DNA from: JANXMY01 sp964251675
Lineage (GTDB): Bacteria; Armatimonadota; Armatimonadia; Armatimonadales; Capsulimonadaceae
Direction: 5' to 3'
Length of the DNA stretch: 64,000 nucleotides
NCBI GenBank assembly: GCA_964251675.1
Contig: CAXUKS010000006.1
Span: 62,001-126,000, forward strand
Under the pieces are notes generated by a model. It ran no database searches, was not told where the DNA came from, and saw only the letters and a list, made by a program, of their open reading frames with translations. How positions within the stretch are numbered: the first letter of the stretch is position 1; every line of letters begins with the position of its first letter. This document shows positions 41,070 through 49,795 of this stretch, piece after piece. Made by a program: the position numbers and the translations under genes.

Positions 41070-42080
41070 ATGCTTTTGAAGAAGAAACTGGGGCTGGTAT
41101 TAGCGGCCCTTCTGGCCGGGATGTCACTGGCAGGAACGGCTCGCGCCGACCAAAAACTGCTGAACGTCTCGTATGACCCGACGCGGGAATTGTACCAGGA
41201 TTACAACACGGCCTTTGCGCGGTACTGGCAAGGCAAAGCACACCAGAAGATCACCGTCCAGCAGTCGCATGGCGGGTCTGGCAAGCAGGCAAGATCGGTG
41301 ATTGACGGCCTCGGCGCGGATGTCGTCACGCTCGGAATTGCCTCCGACATCAATGCGATCCAGCAGCGCGGCCTGATCAAACCCGGCTGGGCGGCACGGC
41401 TCCCTTACGGGTCAACACCTTACACGTCCACCATCGTTTTTCTGGTCCGCAAAGGCAACCCGAAAGGCATTCAGAACTGGCCGGACTTGATCAAACCGGG
41501 CGTTTCCGTCGTGACCCCGAACCCCAAGTCTTCCAGTGGCGGGCAGTGGGCGTATCTGGCGGCCTGGGGCTACGCGCTGAAGGCCTCCAAAGGAAACCAG
41601 GGCGCGGCACGCGCTTATGTCGCAAGCCTGTACAAGAATGTGCCTATTCTGGACTCTGGTGCACGCGGCGCAACGGTGACGTTTACCCAGCGACGTGTCG
41701 GCGATGTGCTGATCGCCTGGGAAAATGAAGCCGACTTGATCGCCACGACCCTGGGCCGGGGCCAGTATGATATTGTGCGCCCGTCCATCAGTATCCTGGC
41801 AGAGCCGCCCGTCGCCCTTGTCGACAAAAATGTGGATGCCCACGGCACACGCCCCGTTGCGACTGCGTATCTGCAGTATCTGTATTCGCCCGAAGGACAG
41901 CAAATCGCTGCGCGGCACTTTTACCGCCCGCGCAATGCCGCCGTCGCACGGCAGTACGCCGCGCAGTTCCCTCCCATTCGGCTGTTCACCGCTGAAAAGA
42001 CGTTCGGCGGGTGGGAGACGATTCGGAAAACACACTTTGCAGATGGGGCGATCTTCGACCAGATCTACTCCAAACATTAG
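41070..42080 (+). CDS. sbp: Sulfate ABC transporter substrate-binding protein, secreted form
   Basis: The product has 336 residues from the ATG at 41070. A Sec signal peptide (MLLKKKLGLVLAALLAGMSLAGTARA) ends near residue 26. The mature part starts LLNVSYDPTRELYQDYNTAF, and QQSHGGSGKQARSV is the sulfate-binding family motif. Later landmarks are DSGARGATVTFTQRRVGDVLIAWENEA and LYSPEGQQIAARHFYRPR. It binds sulfate or thiosulfate outside the membrane. A close paralogue follows 91 bases downstream. Confidence 0.93.
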   Translation: MLLKKKLGLVLAALLAGMSLAGTARADQKLLNVSYDPTRELYQDYNTAFARYWQGKAHQKITVQQSHGGSGKQARSVIDGLGADVVTLGIASDINAIQQRGLIKPGWAARLPYGSTPYTSTIVFLVRKGNPKGIQNWPDLIKPGVSVVTPNPKSSSGGQWAYLAAWGYALKASKGNQGAARAYVASLYKNVPILDSGARGATVTFTQRRVGDVLIAWENEADLIATTLGRGQYDIVRPSISILAEPPVALVDKNVDAHGTRPVATAYLQYLYSPEGQQIAARHFYRPRNAAVARQYAAQFPPIRLFTAEKTFGGWETIRKTHFADGAIFDQIYSKH

Positions 42081-42121
42081 CGACCTTTCTGGTTGCAATT
42101 CTGGACAATTACGGGTATTCT

Positions 42122-42150
42122 TTGGGGGCGACCAATGTGGCCGCCCCCAA
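42122..42150 (+). terminator. Strong hairpin between the two sulfate-binding genes
   Basis: Arms of 12 bases (42122-42133 and 42139-42150, one mismatch) enclose AATGT. The stem is GC-rich (TTGGGGGCG...CGCCCCCAA) and is followed by AATTTG rather than a U-run. It may partly terminate transcription or protect the upstream mRNA, giving more of the first binding protein. Confidence 0.7.
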
Positions 42151-42171
42151 TTTGCCCGAAACAGCAATTTT

Positions 42172-43221
42172 ATGAACCTAACACGAACAGCCGCGCTGGC
42201 CGCATCCGCCCTGACCCTTCTGCTGGCCGGGTGCTCCACGCCCAAAGCCACCGGTCCTGCCCCATCCGGCGGCGCCGCCGGGACTGGCCCTGTCACGCTT
42301 TTAAACGTTTCTTATGACCCGACTCGGGAACTCTACCAGGATTACAATCCTGCATTTGTCAAATACTGGAAATCGAAGAGCGGGCAAACCGTCACGATTC
42401 AGCAGTCGCATGGCGGCTCCGGGAAGCAGTCCCGGTCCGTTCAGGATGGCCTAGCGGCGGATGTCGTCACCCTGGCGCTCTCCTATGATATCGACGCGCT
42501 CCAAAAGGCAGGCTTGATCAACGAGGGATGGCAGAAACGCCTGCCGAATAATTCCGCGCCCTACACGTCCACCATTGTCTTTGTGGTCCGCAAGGGAAAC
42601 CCCAAGAAAATCAAAGACTGGTCGGACCTCGTTCGCCCCGGCGTCGGTGTCGTGACCGCAAACCCGAAAACCGGCGGCGGCGCACGCTGGAACTATCTTG
42701 CCGCCTGGGGCTATGCCCTGCAGGCTTCCAACGGCAGCCAGGCATCTGCAAAAGATTTTGTTTCCAAGCTTTACCGCAACGTTTCCATCCTGGACTCCGG
42801 CGCACGCGGCTCCACCGTGACCTTCACCCAGCGCCATGTCGGCGATGTGCTGATCGCCTGGGAGAACGAAGCCTATCTCACCATCAATCAGCTTGGCAAA
42901 GGTCAGTACGAGATTGTTGACCCTTCGGTGAGTATTTTGGCCGAGCCGTCTGTGGCGGTGGTGGACAAAAATGTGGATAAAAAAGGAACCCGTGCCGTCG
43001 CGGAAGCTTATCTGCAGTATTTGTATTCGCCCGAAGGGCAGACAATCGCCGCCAAGCGGTTTTATCGCCCCCGCGACCAGGCCGTCGCCAAACAGTTCTC
43101 CGCCCAGTTCCCGGCAATCAAGCTGTTCACCATAGACGATGTCTTTGGCGGCTGGCAGAACGCGCAGAAGACGCATTTCTCGGATGGCGGCGTTTTCGAC
43201 AAAATCTACGTGAAGAAATAG
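42172..43221 (+). CDS. sbp: Sulfate ABC transporter substrate-binding lipoprotein
   Basis: The product has 349 residues from the ATG at 42172. Its signal ends in a lipobox (LTLLLAGC), followed by a Gly/Ala/Pro linker. The binding domain is very similar to that of the preceding gene: LLNVSYDPTRELYQDYNPAF, QQSHGGSGKQSRSV, DSGARGSTVTFTQRHVGDVL and LYSPEGQTIAAKRFYRPR. It should be anchored beside the permease, unlike the secreted paralogue. The two genes arose by duplication and then diverged in export type. Confidence 0.93.
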   Translation: MNLTRTAALAASALTLLLAGCSTPKATGPAPSGGAAGTGPVTLLNVSYDPTRELYQDYNPAFVKYWKSKSGQTVTIQQSHGGSGKQSRSVQDGLAADVVTLALSYDIDALQKAGLINEGWQKRLPNNSAPYTSTIVFVVRKGNPKKIKDWSDLVRPGVGVVTANPKTGGGARWNYLAAWGYALQASNGSQASAKDFVSKLYRNVSILDSGARGSTVTFTQRHVGDVLIAWENEAYLTINQLGKGQYEIVDPSVSILAEPSVAVVDKNVDKKGTRAVAEAYLQYLYSPEGQTIAAKRFYRPRDQAVAKQFSAQFPAIKLFTIDDVFGGWQNAQKTHFSDGGVFDKIYVKK

Positions 43222-43247
43222 GCAAAGACGAAGAAATAGGCAAAGAC
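43212..43247. repeat. Exact 18-bp tandem duplication at the stop codon
   Basis: GAAGAAATAGGCAAAGAC occurs at 43212-43229 and again at 43230-43247. The first copy contains the stop codon of the lipoprotein gene. The second copy lies in the 38-base gap before cysT. Confidence 0.9.
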
Positions 43248-43259
43248 ACAGTAAATCCT

Positions 43260-44165
43260 ATGGCCGTCACTACCGCACAAGCGAATTTAAAACCGATCAA
43301 GTCGCGGCGTATTCTGCCCGGCTTCAGCCTGTCCCTGGGGTACACCCTCTTTTACCTGAGCCTTCTGGTGCTGCTCCCGCTGTCGACCACGTTCTTTAAA
43401 GCAGCAACTGTGGGAAAAGCCGGGTTCTGGACAGTCATCAGCGATCCGCGCACCATTGCCGCCTTCAAGCTCAGCTTCGGGACATCGGCGCTGGCGGCCC
43501 TGCTGAACTCCGTATTCGGCCTTTTAGTGGCATGGACTTTGGTTCGCTACCCATTTCCCGGAAGGCGGCTGATCGACGGTTTGGTAGACCTCCCGTTCGC
43601 CCTTCCCACGGCGGTCGCTGGAATCTGCCTGAGCGCAGTTTATGCTGAAAACGGGTGGATCGGCCAGCACCTGTACACGCTGCATCTGGCGCACACGGCA
43701 AACGGATGGCGGATCGCGCACGGCGGCCATCTGGATGTGTCCTACACGCCGCTGGGCATTCTTGTGGCCCTGGTCTTTGTCGGCCTGCCGTTTGTCGTGC
43801 GGACCGTTCAGCCTGTCCTGCAGGATCTGGAAACCGACGTGGAGGAAGCGGCAGCGGGTTTGGGGGCGTCGCGGTGGCAGATATTCGTCCGTGTCCTCCT
43901 TCCTACCCTGCTCCCGGCCACGCTGACCGGAGCGACCCTGGCATTCGCACGGGCTTTGGGGGAATACGGCTCGGTGATTTTTATCTCCAACAACATTCCC
44001 CTGGAAGGCGAGATTGTGCCAAAGCTGATCATGGACAAGCTGGATGGGTTTGACTACGCGGGTGCGACGGTGATTGCCGTCGTGATGCTGCTGGCTTCGT
44101 TTGCACTGCTTCTGTTCATCAATCTTCTCCAAAGCTGGAGCCGCAAGCGCATAGGAATGCTGTAG
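43260..44165 (+). CDS. cysT: Sulfate ABC transporter permease CysT
   Basis: The product has 301 residues with about six membrane helices. The EAA loop that contacts the ATPase is EEAAAGLGASRWQIFVRVLL. The extra periplasmic loop (ENGWIGQHLYTLHLAHTANG) is typical of CysT/CysU. It forms the channel with CysW, encoded 16 bases downstream. Confidence 0.92.
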   Translation: MAVTTAQANLKPIKSRRILPGFSLSLGYTLFYLSLLVLLPLSTTFFKAATVGKAGFWTVISDPRTIAAFKLSFGTSALAALLNSVFGLLVAWTLVRYPFPGRRLIDGLVDLPFALPTAVAGICLSAVYAENGWIGQHLYTLHLAHTANGWRIAHGGHLDVSYTPLGILVALVFVGLPFVVRTVQPVLQDLETDVEEAAAGLGASRWQIFVRVLLPTLLPATLTGATLAFARALGEYGSVIFISNNIPLEGEIVPKLIMDKLDGFDYAGATVIAVVMLLASFALLLFINLLQSWSRKRIGML

Positions 44166-44181
44166 AAACTGAACTTAGAAA

Positions 44182-45060
44182 ATGGCACAAACTGGAATTA
44201 ATCTTGCCCCGACCCTGCCGCCCGCCAAGCGGCCCCGGCTGGCGACCGAACCCTGGCCCATCCGCCTGCTGTTCGTCCTGGCAACGCTGGCCTTCCTGAC
44301 CCTGTTCCTCGGGCTGCCGCTGGCCGCCGTCTTCGCGCAGGCTCTGCAGGACGGCAAGCCCGCCTACTTCGCAGCCCTGCGCGATCCGAACACAATCATC
44401 GCGATCAAGCTGACGTTGCTGACTGCGGCGATTTCGGTTCCGCTGAACGTTCTGTTCGGCATTGCGGCGGCTTGGGCAATTGCAAAATTCGACTTTCGCG
44501 GCAAAAACCTGGTGCTGACCCTGATCGATTTGCCGTTTGCCGTGTCTCCGGTTGTCGCTGGGCTGATTTTCGTGTTGCTGCTGGGCCGGTTTACCCCGCT
44601 TGGCGGCTGGTTTCAGGCGCACAACATACAAATCATCTTTGCCGTGCCGGGGATTGTGATCGCAACGACCTTTGTGACGTTTCCATTTGTCGCCCGTGAG
44701 CTGCTGCCGGTGATGCAGGCGCAGGGGGTGGAAGAGGAGCAGGCGGCGATTGTGCTCGGAGCAACGGGCTGGCAGACTTTCTCACGGATCACGCTCCCAA
44801 ACATCAAGTGGGGGTTGATTTATGGGGTGATTTTATGCAATGCCCGTGCGATGGGCGAGTTCGGGGCAGTCTCCGTAGTATCGGGGAAAATCGTCGGTCA
44901 AACTAACACTCTGCCTTTGCAGGTGGAATCGTTCAACGACGATTACAATTTTGTAGGGGCTTTTGCTGCCGCCTCTCTGCTGGCTTTGCTGGGGCTGGTC
45001 ACACTGGCAATTAAATCGTTTGTGGAGTGGAAAACCGCGCACCGGGAGGCAACAGAGTAA
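44182..45060 (+). CDS. cysW: Sulfate ABC transporter permease CysW
   Basis: The product has 292 residues with about six membrane helices. The EAA-type loop is EEQAAIVLGATGWQTFSRIT. The C-terminal segment AMGEFGAVSVVSGKIVGQTNTLPL is characteristic of CysW. It ends 2 bases before the start of cysA. Confidence 0.92.
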   Translation: MAQTGINLAPTLPPAKRPRLATEPWPIRLLFVLATLAFLTLFLGLPLAAVFAQALQDGKPAYFAALRDPNTIIAIKLTLLTAAISVPLNVLFGIAAAWAIAKFDFRGKNLVLTLIDLPFAVSPVVAGLIFVLLLGRFTPLGGWFQAHNIQIIFAVPGIVIATTFVTFPFVARELLPVMQAQGVEEEQAAIVLGATGWQTFSRITLPNIKWGLIYGVILCNARAMGEFGAVSVVSGKIVGQTNTLPLQVESFNDDYNFVGAFAAASLLALLGLVTLAIKSFVEWKTAHREATE

Positions 45061-45062
45061 TT

Positions 45063-46133
45063 ATGAGTATTGAAGTTCGTAGTTTAAACAAATCGTTTGG
45101 CGCATTCCAGGCGCTCCGTGACGTCAACTTAACCGTCCAAACCGGAGAATTGGTGGCTCTTCTGGGGCCTTCCGGGTCGGGCAAGACCACCCTGCTGCGG
45201 ATTATCGCCGGGCTGGAGTTTCCGACGCAGGGGTCTATTCTCTTCAATGATCAGGATGTTGCACAGCGCGATGCCCGCTCGCGGCAGGTGGGGTTTGTGT
45301 TTCAGCACTATGCCCTGTTCCGGCACATGAGCGTGTTTGAAAACATCGCGTTCGGCCTGCGCGTTCGCCCGCGTGCGACGCGGCCTGCTAAAAACGTGAT
45401 TAAAGAGCGCGTGATGGAGCTGCTGAAGCTGGTGCAGCTTGAAGGACTGGCCCAAAGGTATCCGTCGCAGCTTTCCGGCGGACAGCGGCAGCGGGTGGCC
45501 CTGGCACGGGCGCTGGCTGTAGAGCCGGATGTGCTGCTTTTGGATGAGCCGTTCGGCGCACTCGACGCCCGCGTCCGGCAGGAGCTGCGAACGTGGCTGC
45601 GGCGTCTGCACGATGAACTGCACATCACCAGCGTGTTTGTGACTCACGATCAGGAGGAAGCTCTTGAAGTCGCCGACCGCGTGGTGGTGATGAACCACGG
45701 CAAGATTGAGCAGATCGGCACGCCGGACGAGGTCTATGAAGAGCCTGCCAATCCGTTTGTGATGAACTTCCTGGGCAGCGTGAACCTGTTCCATGGCCGG
45801 GTGCATGACGGGGAGGCGCGTCTGGGGCCGCTGAAGGCCCCCGCACCGGGTCTAGCCACCGGGGGCGAAGCGCAGGCCATTGGCTATGTGCGTCCGCATG
45901 AGCTGGATATTGCCCGCTCGCGCAATGGCGCTCCCACCGTGGAAGCCGTGGTGCGCTATGTTCACGCGGTCGGGCCAACGGTGCGCGTGGAGCTGGAGCG
46001 CACCGACGGCGGCGGTTCTATGGGCGCAGAGCTGACCCGTGAGCGGTTCGCCGATCTGGCCTTGAAGCCCGGCGAGGAAGTCCATGTGACCCCGCGTAAA
46101 ATGCAGGTGTTCCAGGAAGACTATTCGATTTAG
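45063..46133 (+). CDS. cysA: Sulfate ABC transporter ATP-binding protein CysA
   Basis: The product has 356 residues from the ATG at 45063, 2 bases after cysW. Walker A is GPSGSGKTTLLR, the ABC signature LSGGQRQRVALARAL and Walker B VLLLDEPFGALDARVRQEL, followed by the switch histidine in SVFVTHDQEEA. The C-terminal part (about 240-350) is the regulatory TOBE-like domain typical of CysA. It supplies energy for sulfate uptake. Confidence 0.94.
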   Translation: MSIEVRSLNKSFGAFQALRDVNLTVQTGELVALLGPSGSGKTTLLRIIAGLEFPTQGSILFNDQDVAQRDARSRQVGFVFQHYALFRHMSVFENIAFGLRVRPRATRPAKNVIKERVMELLKLVQLEGLAQRYPSQLSGGQRQRVALARALAVEPDVLLLDEPFGALDARVRQELRTWLRRLHDELHITSVFVTHDQEEALEVADRVVVMNHGKIEQIGTPDEVYEEPANPFVMNFLGSVNLFHGRVHDGEARLGPLKAPAPGLATGGEAQAIGYVRPHELDIARSRNGAPTVEAVVRYVHAVGPTVRVELERTDGGGSMGAELTRERFADLALKPGEEVHVTPRKMQVFQEDYSI

Positions 46134-46161
46134 TAGGGGGCGCGATAAATCGCGCCTCTAC
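46133..46161. terminator. GC-rich hairpin between cysA and pepF
   Basis: Arms 46133-46146 and 46149-46161 (GTAGGGGGCGCGAT / ATCGCGCCTCTAC, one bulged base) overlap the end of cysA and the stop of the convergent pepF gene. The GGGCGCGATAAAT word also occurs at 2376 within another repeat. It is likely a shared terminator and part of a dispersed repeat family. Confidence 0.65.
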
Positions 46162-47975
46162 AGTTCTTTCTGATACTCCCGCCACAGCGCCTCAAACTCG
46201 TCCATCAATCCAGCCAGAACAGCAAAGCCGCCCTGCCAGAAGGCGGGGTCCTGTAAATCCACATCGACCTGCGCCATCAGCTCATGCGGGGTCAGGCTGC
46301 CGCCCGCCGACAGCATCTCCAAATACTTTTCCGCGAAAGCCTCTCCGCCGGTGCGTGCCCGCTGGTACAAAGACAGCGCCAAAAGCTCCCCGAACGAATA
46401 CGCATAGACATAAAACGGCGACCCAATAAAGTGGCCGACATAGGACCACCACAGGCGGTGGTCATCGCCCAGTGCCACCGCGTCGCCGAACATGAGCTGC
46501 TGCTCCGCCTGCCAGTAATCCCCAAACTGCTCCGTGGTCAGCTCGCCCGACGTGCGCCGGTGGCCGTGGATCGCCTGCTCAAAGCGGTACATCGCCGTCT
46601 GCCGGGGAATAGTCGCAAATGTGCCTTCAATCTTTTCCGCGTACAGCGCCAGCTTTTCTTTCAAGCTGGCCTGTTTCGTCACACGCTCAAAGACCAGCAT
46701 CTCGCCAAATGTGGACGCCAGCTCGGCCAGCGGCAGGGTCCCCTGAAAGTTTACCAGAGACTGCCGACGCGACAGCGACGCATGGACGCCGTGGCCCAGC
46801 TCATGCGCCAGCGTCATCACGTCCTTCATGCGGCCCAGATAGTTCATCAGCACATAAGGGTGCGTGTCCGGGGTGACATACGAGCAGAACGCGCCGCCGA
46901 CTTTACCTTTGGTCGCCGGGGCATCAATCCAGTTTTTGTCAAAGAACTCGGCAGCCCGGTCGCGCATCTTCGGCGCGAAGTCGCCGAAGGCATCCAGCAC
47001 AAGCGTTTGTGCTTCCGGGTACGTAATGGTTTCCTCGGCCTTGAACAGCGGCGCATAGCGGTCATAATGGGTCAGCGTGTCGACGCCGAGAATCTCACGC
47101 TTCAAGTGGTAGTAGCGGGCCACCAGCGGGTAGTTTCGAACCACGGTATCCACCACGAGGCTCACCGTCGCTTCGTCCAGCTCATTTGCCAGGTGGCGTG
47201 ACTCCTGCGGAGTGGCATAGCGGCGCAGGCGGTCTTTGACATTCTTGTCCTGCATCAGCGTATTGAAGATGTAGGTCAGCGTCCGGCTTTGCTCTTTCAG
47301 CCCGGCGGTGAAGGCTTCGGCGGCCTGGCGGCGCAGCTCGCGGTCGGGGTCCATGAGCTTTGCCAGGATCTGCGCCTGGGACAATTCTTCCCCGTTCAGG
47401 TGGAACACCGCCGTGGAAGTCGTCTCGTTGAACAGCCGCCCGAACGCCCGCCCGCCAGTGTTGGCGAGTTCTTCCATTAACCGCTCTTCGGTTTCGGACA
47501 GCACATGGTCCCGCTGGGCACGAACCGTGCCGATATAATGCGCGTAGTCCTGCAATTCGGGAGTGTCCAGCAGTGGCTCAAGCGTTTCATCGGGAACGGC
47601 AGCCAGCTCCAAGTCAAAAAACAGCATTGGCAGGCTCAGGCGCGTTCCCGCCTCGCGCATCTTCTGCAGGAACGCCCCTCGCGCTGGGTCGCCATTGTTT
47701 TTTTTCAAGCAGAAGACGGCATACGAGATTGGCTTGCCTGCTTCCATCCACAGGCTTTCGTAATCCTGAATGGCATTCGCCAGCGTCGCCGCCGTCAGGT
47801 CCGGCGTATCGATCTTGCCCCGGTAGTGCGTCTGAAATGCGTCCGCCCGCGCCGTGCCGTCCAGCAGAGCCGCCTCAATGCGTGGGTCGTCCATGCCGCT
47901 GTACAGATCGCCGAGGTTCCAGTGCACATCGGCCCCAAACTGCTCCAATTCTGTGGAGGTAGTCTTGCTGCTCAC
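46158..47975 (-). CDS. pepF: Oligoendopeptidase F (M3 family)
   Basis: The product has 605 residues, the usual length. The zinc site HELGHGVHASLSRRQ follows VMTLAHELGH, and the third ligand Glu lies in the helix after PLAELASTFGEMLVFE. The N-terminal part (WNLGDLYSGMDDPRIEAAL) is typical of PepF. It digests short peptides in the cytoplasm. It is probably a single gene; the next gene on this strand starts 13 bases upstream and may be co-transcribed. Confidence 0.94.
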   Translation of the reverse strand: MSSKTTSTELEQFGADVHWNLGDLYSGMDDPRIEAALLDGTARADAFQTHYRGKIDTPDLTAATLANAIQDYESLWMEAGKPISYAVFCLKKNNGDPARGAFLQKMREAGTRLSLPMLFFDLELAAVPDETLEPLLDTPELQDYAHYIGTVRAQRDHVLSETEERLMEELANTGGRAFGRLFNETTSTAVFHLNGEELSQAQILAKLMDPDRELRRQAAEAFTAGLKEQSRTLTYIFNTLMQDKNVKDRLRRYATPQESRHLANELDEATVSLVVDTVVRNYPLVARYYHLKREILGVDTLTHYDRYAPLFKAEETITYPEAQTLVLDAFGDFAPKMRDRAAEFFDKNWIDAPATKGKVGGAFCSYVTPDTHPYVLMNYLGRMKDVMTLAHELGHGVHASLSRRQSLVNFQGTLPLAELASTFGEMLVFERVTKQASLKEKLALYAEKIEGTFATIPRQTAMYRFEQAIHGHRRTSGELTTEQFGDYWQAEQQLMFGDAVALGDDHRLWWSYVGHFIGSPFYVYAYSFGELLALSLYQRARTGGEAFAEKYLEMLSAGGSLTPHELMAQVDVDLQDPAFWQGGFAVLAGLMDEFEALWREYQKEL

Positions 47976-47988
47976 GAAAAATCCTCTT

Positions 47989-48861
47989 TCATTTTTGTAT
48001 CATTCGAGGCTTGATACTTGCCATAAGCTGAACTACTCCATAAGCTACTTGCAGCGCGAGTTCCGCTTCTGCTTCCTGTGCTGTTTCTCCGCTGTGAATG
48101 ATTCTGTTGCGTTTCTTATAACTTGTGCTCAGATTATCCCAGAAATTATCAGGTTCTCGAAACAACGAGCGCCCTGTGGTGAGAAACAAAATGACGCTCA
48201 TTTTGTTTTTCATTCCAAAGCGAGTGTCTTTTAACCAGTCACGTCCACTGCCCCACTCCTCAGTTAAAATCTGATCCACTATCGTCTCGTATTTTGTGTT
48301 AAAATTTGCGTCAATCGTGCTCCAACAAAATAGAATGGCTTCCCGAAAACGGCCATCGCGCAGCGCCTGTTCCGCGTCAAGAAGAAAAAGGCTGGCGACT
48401 TCTGGCTCGCCTCCGCCTGCCATCCCGGAACGCACAGACCTAACAATAGATGCCCAGCTTCGAGACAAAGACGAAACGGGAGGGTCTGCCTCAAAAGTCA
48501 GCGCATCCCCCCATGTTGACTGATTTTCTTCTGCCGTGAAAACAAATGGGCTGGCCTGCACTTTTGTTAGCTCGACAACAGTAGCCTGACGTGTTTCAGC
48601 ACGATACCAGCGTATCAAACGATTAATCTGCCTGAGCAGCAGACTCGCTTGCTGCCCTTTTAATGCAAGCTGCGGCTCGAGTTCTACAGAAGGTGGGGCT
48701 TCAAACACAAGCGAAACAGCGGTGCGTTTCGCACCCAGGCCGTCAAGCTTTGGTACGGACTTTTTCTGAATGTGAAGTGGCTTACCGGGAGTGCTAGACG
48801 GGTACTCACCACTGGGCAGGCGCAGCAAATAAGGCAGAACACTTTGAACACGAATAAACAT
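47989..48861 (-). CDS. Unknown protein with a C-terminal HEPN-like motif
   Basis: The product has 290 residues, with no signal or membrane segment. The C-terminal half is helical: FLLDAEQALRDGRFREAILFCWSTIDANF followed by KKRNRIIHSGE, with R251 and H256 forming R-x4-H. This helical bundle with RxxxxH after NxxxxKKRN is the pattern of HEPN domains, many of which are RNases in toxin-antitoxin and defence systems. The N-terminal half is a beta-rich domain I cannot name. It lies 11 bases downstream of an 83-residue gene. Its base composition is lower in G+C than that of pepF. Confidence 0.6.
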   Translation of the reverse strand: MFIRVQSVLPYLLRLPSGEYPSSTPGKPLHIQKKSVPKLDGLGAKRTAVSLVFEAPPSVELEPQLALKGQQASLLLRQINRLIRWYRAETRQATVVELTKVQASPFVFTAEENQSTWGDALTFEADPPVSSLSRSWASIVRSVRSGMAGGGEPEVASLFLLDAEQALRDGRFREAILFCWSTIDANFNTKYETIVDQILTEEWGSGRDWLKDTRFGMKNKMSVILFLTTGRSLFREPDNFWDNLSTSYKKRNRIIHSGETAQEAEAELALQVAYGVVQLMASIKPRMIQK

Positions 48862-48872
48862 GAGCGTTCTTG

Positions 48873-49124
48873 TCAGGAAAATAGCATTCGCAGCTTGCCC
48901 GGAAATCCTTTTTGGGCTGCATACGAGTTAAGTTCCGCTAGATACTTGTCGCTGACACTGGTAAGGTCAAGTCCTGTCGGGAAAGAAACATGGGCAACCA
49001 GCCATTCCCCCTGCTTGAATATATCCGCTCTAACTTGACTGTTCTCGCTGCGAAACGTTCCTGCGTATTCGCCGTAATGGTTTTTGACGGCAGCGGCAAA
49101 AACGGTATCCACTTGAACTGACAT
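48873..49124 (-). CDS. Small protein paired with the HEPN-like gene
   Basis: The product has 83 residues from the ATG at 49124. A longer frame exists but AGGAGG directly precedes this ATG. An extended -10 GGGTATAAT (hexamer 49169-49164, this strand) lies 40 bases before the start, and a small hairpin (CTGCTGTTAGCAG) is in the leader. The protein has three beta strands by pattern (VFAAAVKNHYGEYAGTF, VRADIFKQGEWLVAHVSF). No family is recognised. Its position suggests a partner or antitoxin of the HEPN-like protein. Confidence 0.6.
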   Translation of the reverse strand: MSVQVDTVFAAAVKNHYGEYAGTFRSENSQVRADIFKQGEWLVAHVSFPTGLDLTSVSDKYLAELNSYAAQKGFPGKLRMLFS

Positions 49125-49194
49125 AAGAACCTCCTGAATACTTTGATCTGCTGTTAGCAGCAAATTATACCCGGTGGAAGCCAAGCCCGGTAAA

Positions 49195-49707
49195 TTACTT
49201 TGTGGTTTCATCCATACTGACGCGCATTTCGCCGCCGGGATGGTCGGCCAGCTCTTCGGCCTGACGGGCTTCGGCGGGCGTGTTGAAATGAAGTGCCTTC
49301 TCGGCCACCACGGTAGTTCCGTGCGGGTCCGAACGCCGAAACTCAATATGGTCGGCCATCAGGCGAATGAGTTCCAGGCCGAAGCCCCCGAGGCGGTCCG
49401 TGCCGTCGCGGTCTGGCCGGACAGAGCCGACGGTGCTGACATTGGCTGCTGAAAATCCGATGCCGCGATCTTCCACAATAATTGCTACCCGGTCCGCATG
49501 GTATTCCAGTGAGACCGTATAATGGCTGTCAGTTGTCGTCCGGGCATGGCGCACGACGTTCGTGCACAGCTCTCCGATAATGAATTCAATATCGATGATG
49601 TCCTGCGGCACGACGCCGAGGTCCTCCATGAGCGTGTGTCCAATGCGCCGCGCAATGCGTAAATAAGTGCCATCACCCGGTAAATCCAGCGAAATTCTCA
49701 AAATCAT
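49195..49707 (-). CDS. RsbW-like ATP-binding anti-sigma kinase
   Basis: The product has 170 residues from the ATG at 49707. It is a single HATPase domain of the serine-kinase anti-sigma type: N box ELCTNVVRHARTT, G1 box EDRGIGFSA and G2 box GTDRLGGFGLELIRLMAD. Such proteins bind a sigma factor or phosphorylate a STAS antagonist. The SpoIIE-type phosphatase encoded at 13561 could act on the same pathway, but no STAS or SigB-type gene is in the window. It is divergent from the cation efflux gene. Confidence 0.85.
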   Translation of the reverse strand: MILRISLDLPGDGTYLRIARRIGHTLMEDLGVVPQDIIDIEFIIGELCTNVVRHARTTTDSHYTVSLEYHADRVAIIVEDRGIGFSAANVSTVGSVRPDRDGTDRLGGFGLELIRLMADHIEFRRSDPHGTTVVAEKALHFNTPAEARQAEELADHPGGEMRVSMDETTK

Positions 49708-49783
49708 GCGCTTATCTGCTTTCCCGCTAAGATTTGCCCAAAATGAGGCGCCGCTAACCCTGCCTGCCAGATTGCCTGCGTGG

Positions 49784-49789
49784 TATAAT
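49784..49789 (+). promoter_or_regulatory. -10 box for leaderless cation efflux gene
   Basis: GTGGTATAAT, hexamer TATAAT, ends 6 bases before the ATG at 49796. It has the TG extension and no room for a ribosome-binding site. Confidence 0.65.
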
Positions 49790-49795
49790 AACAGC

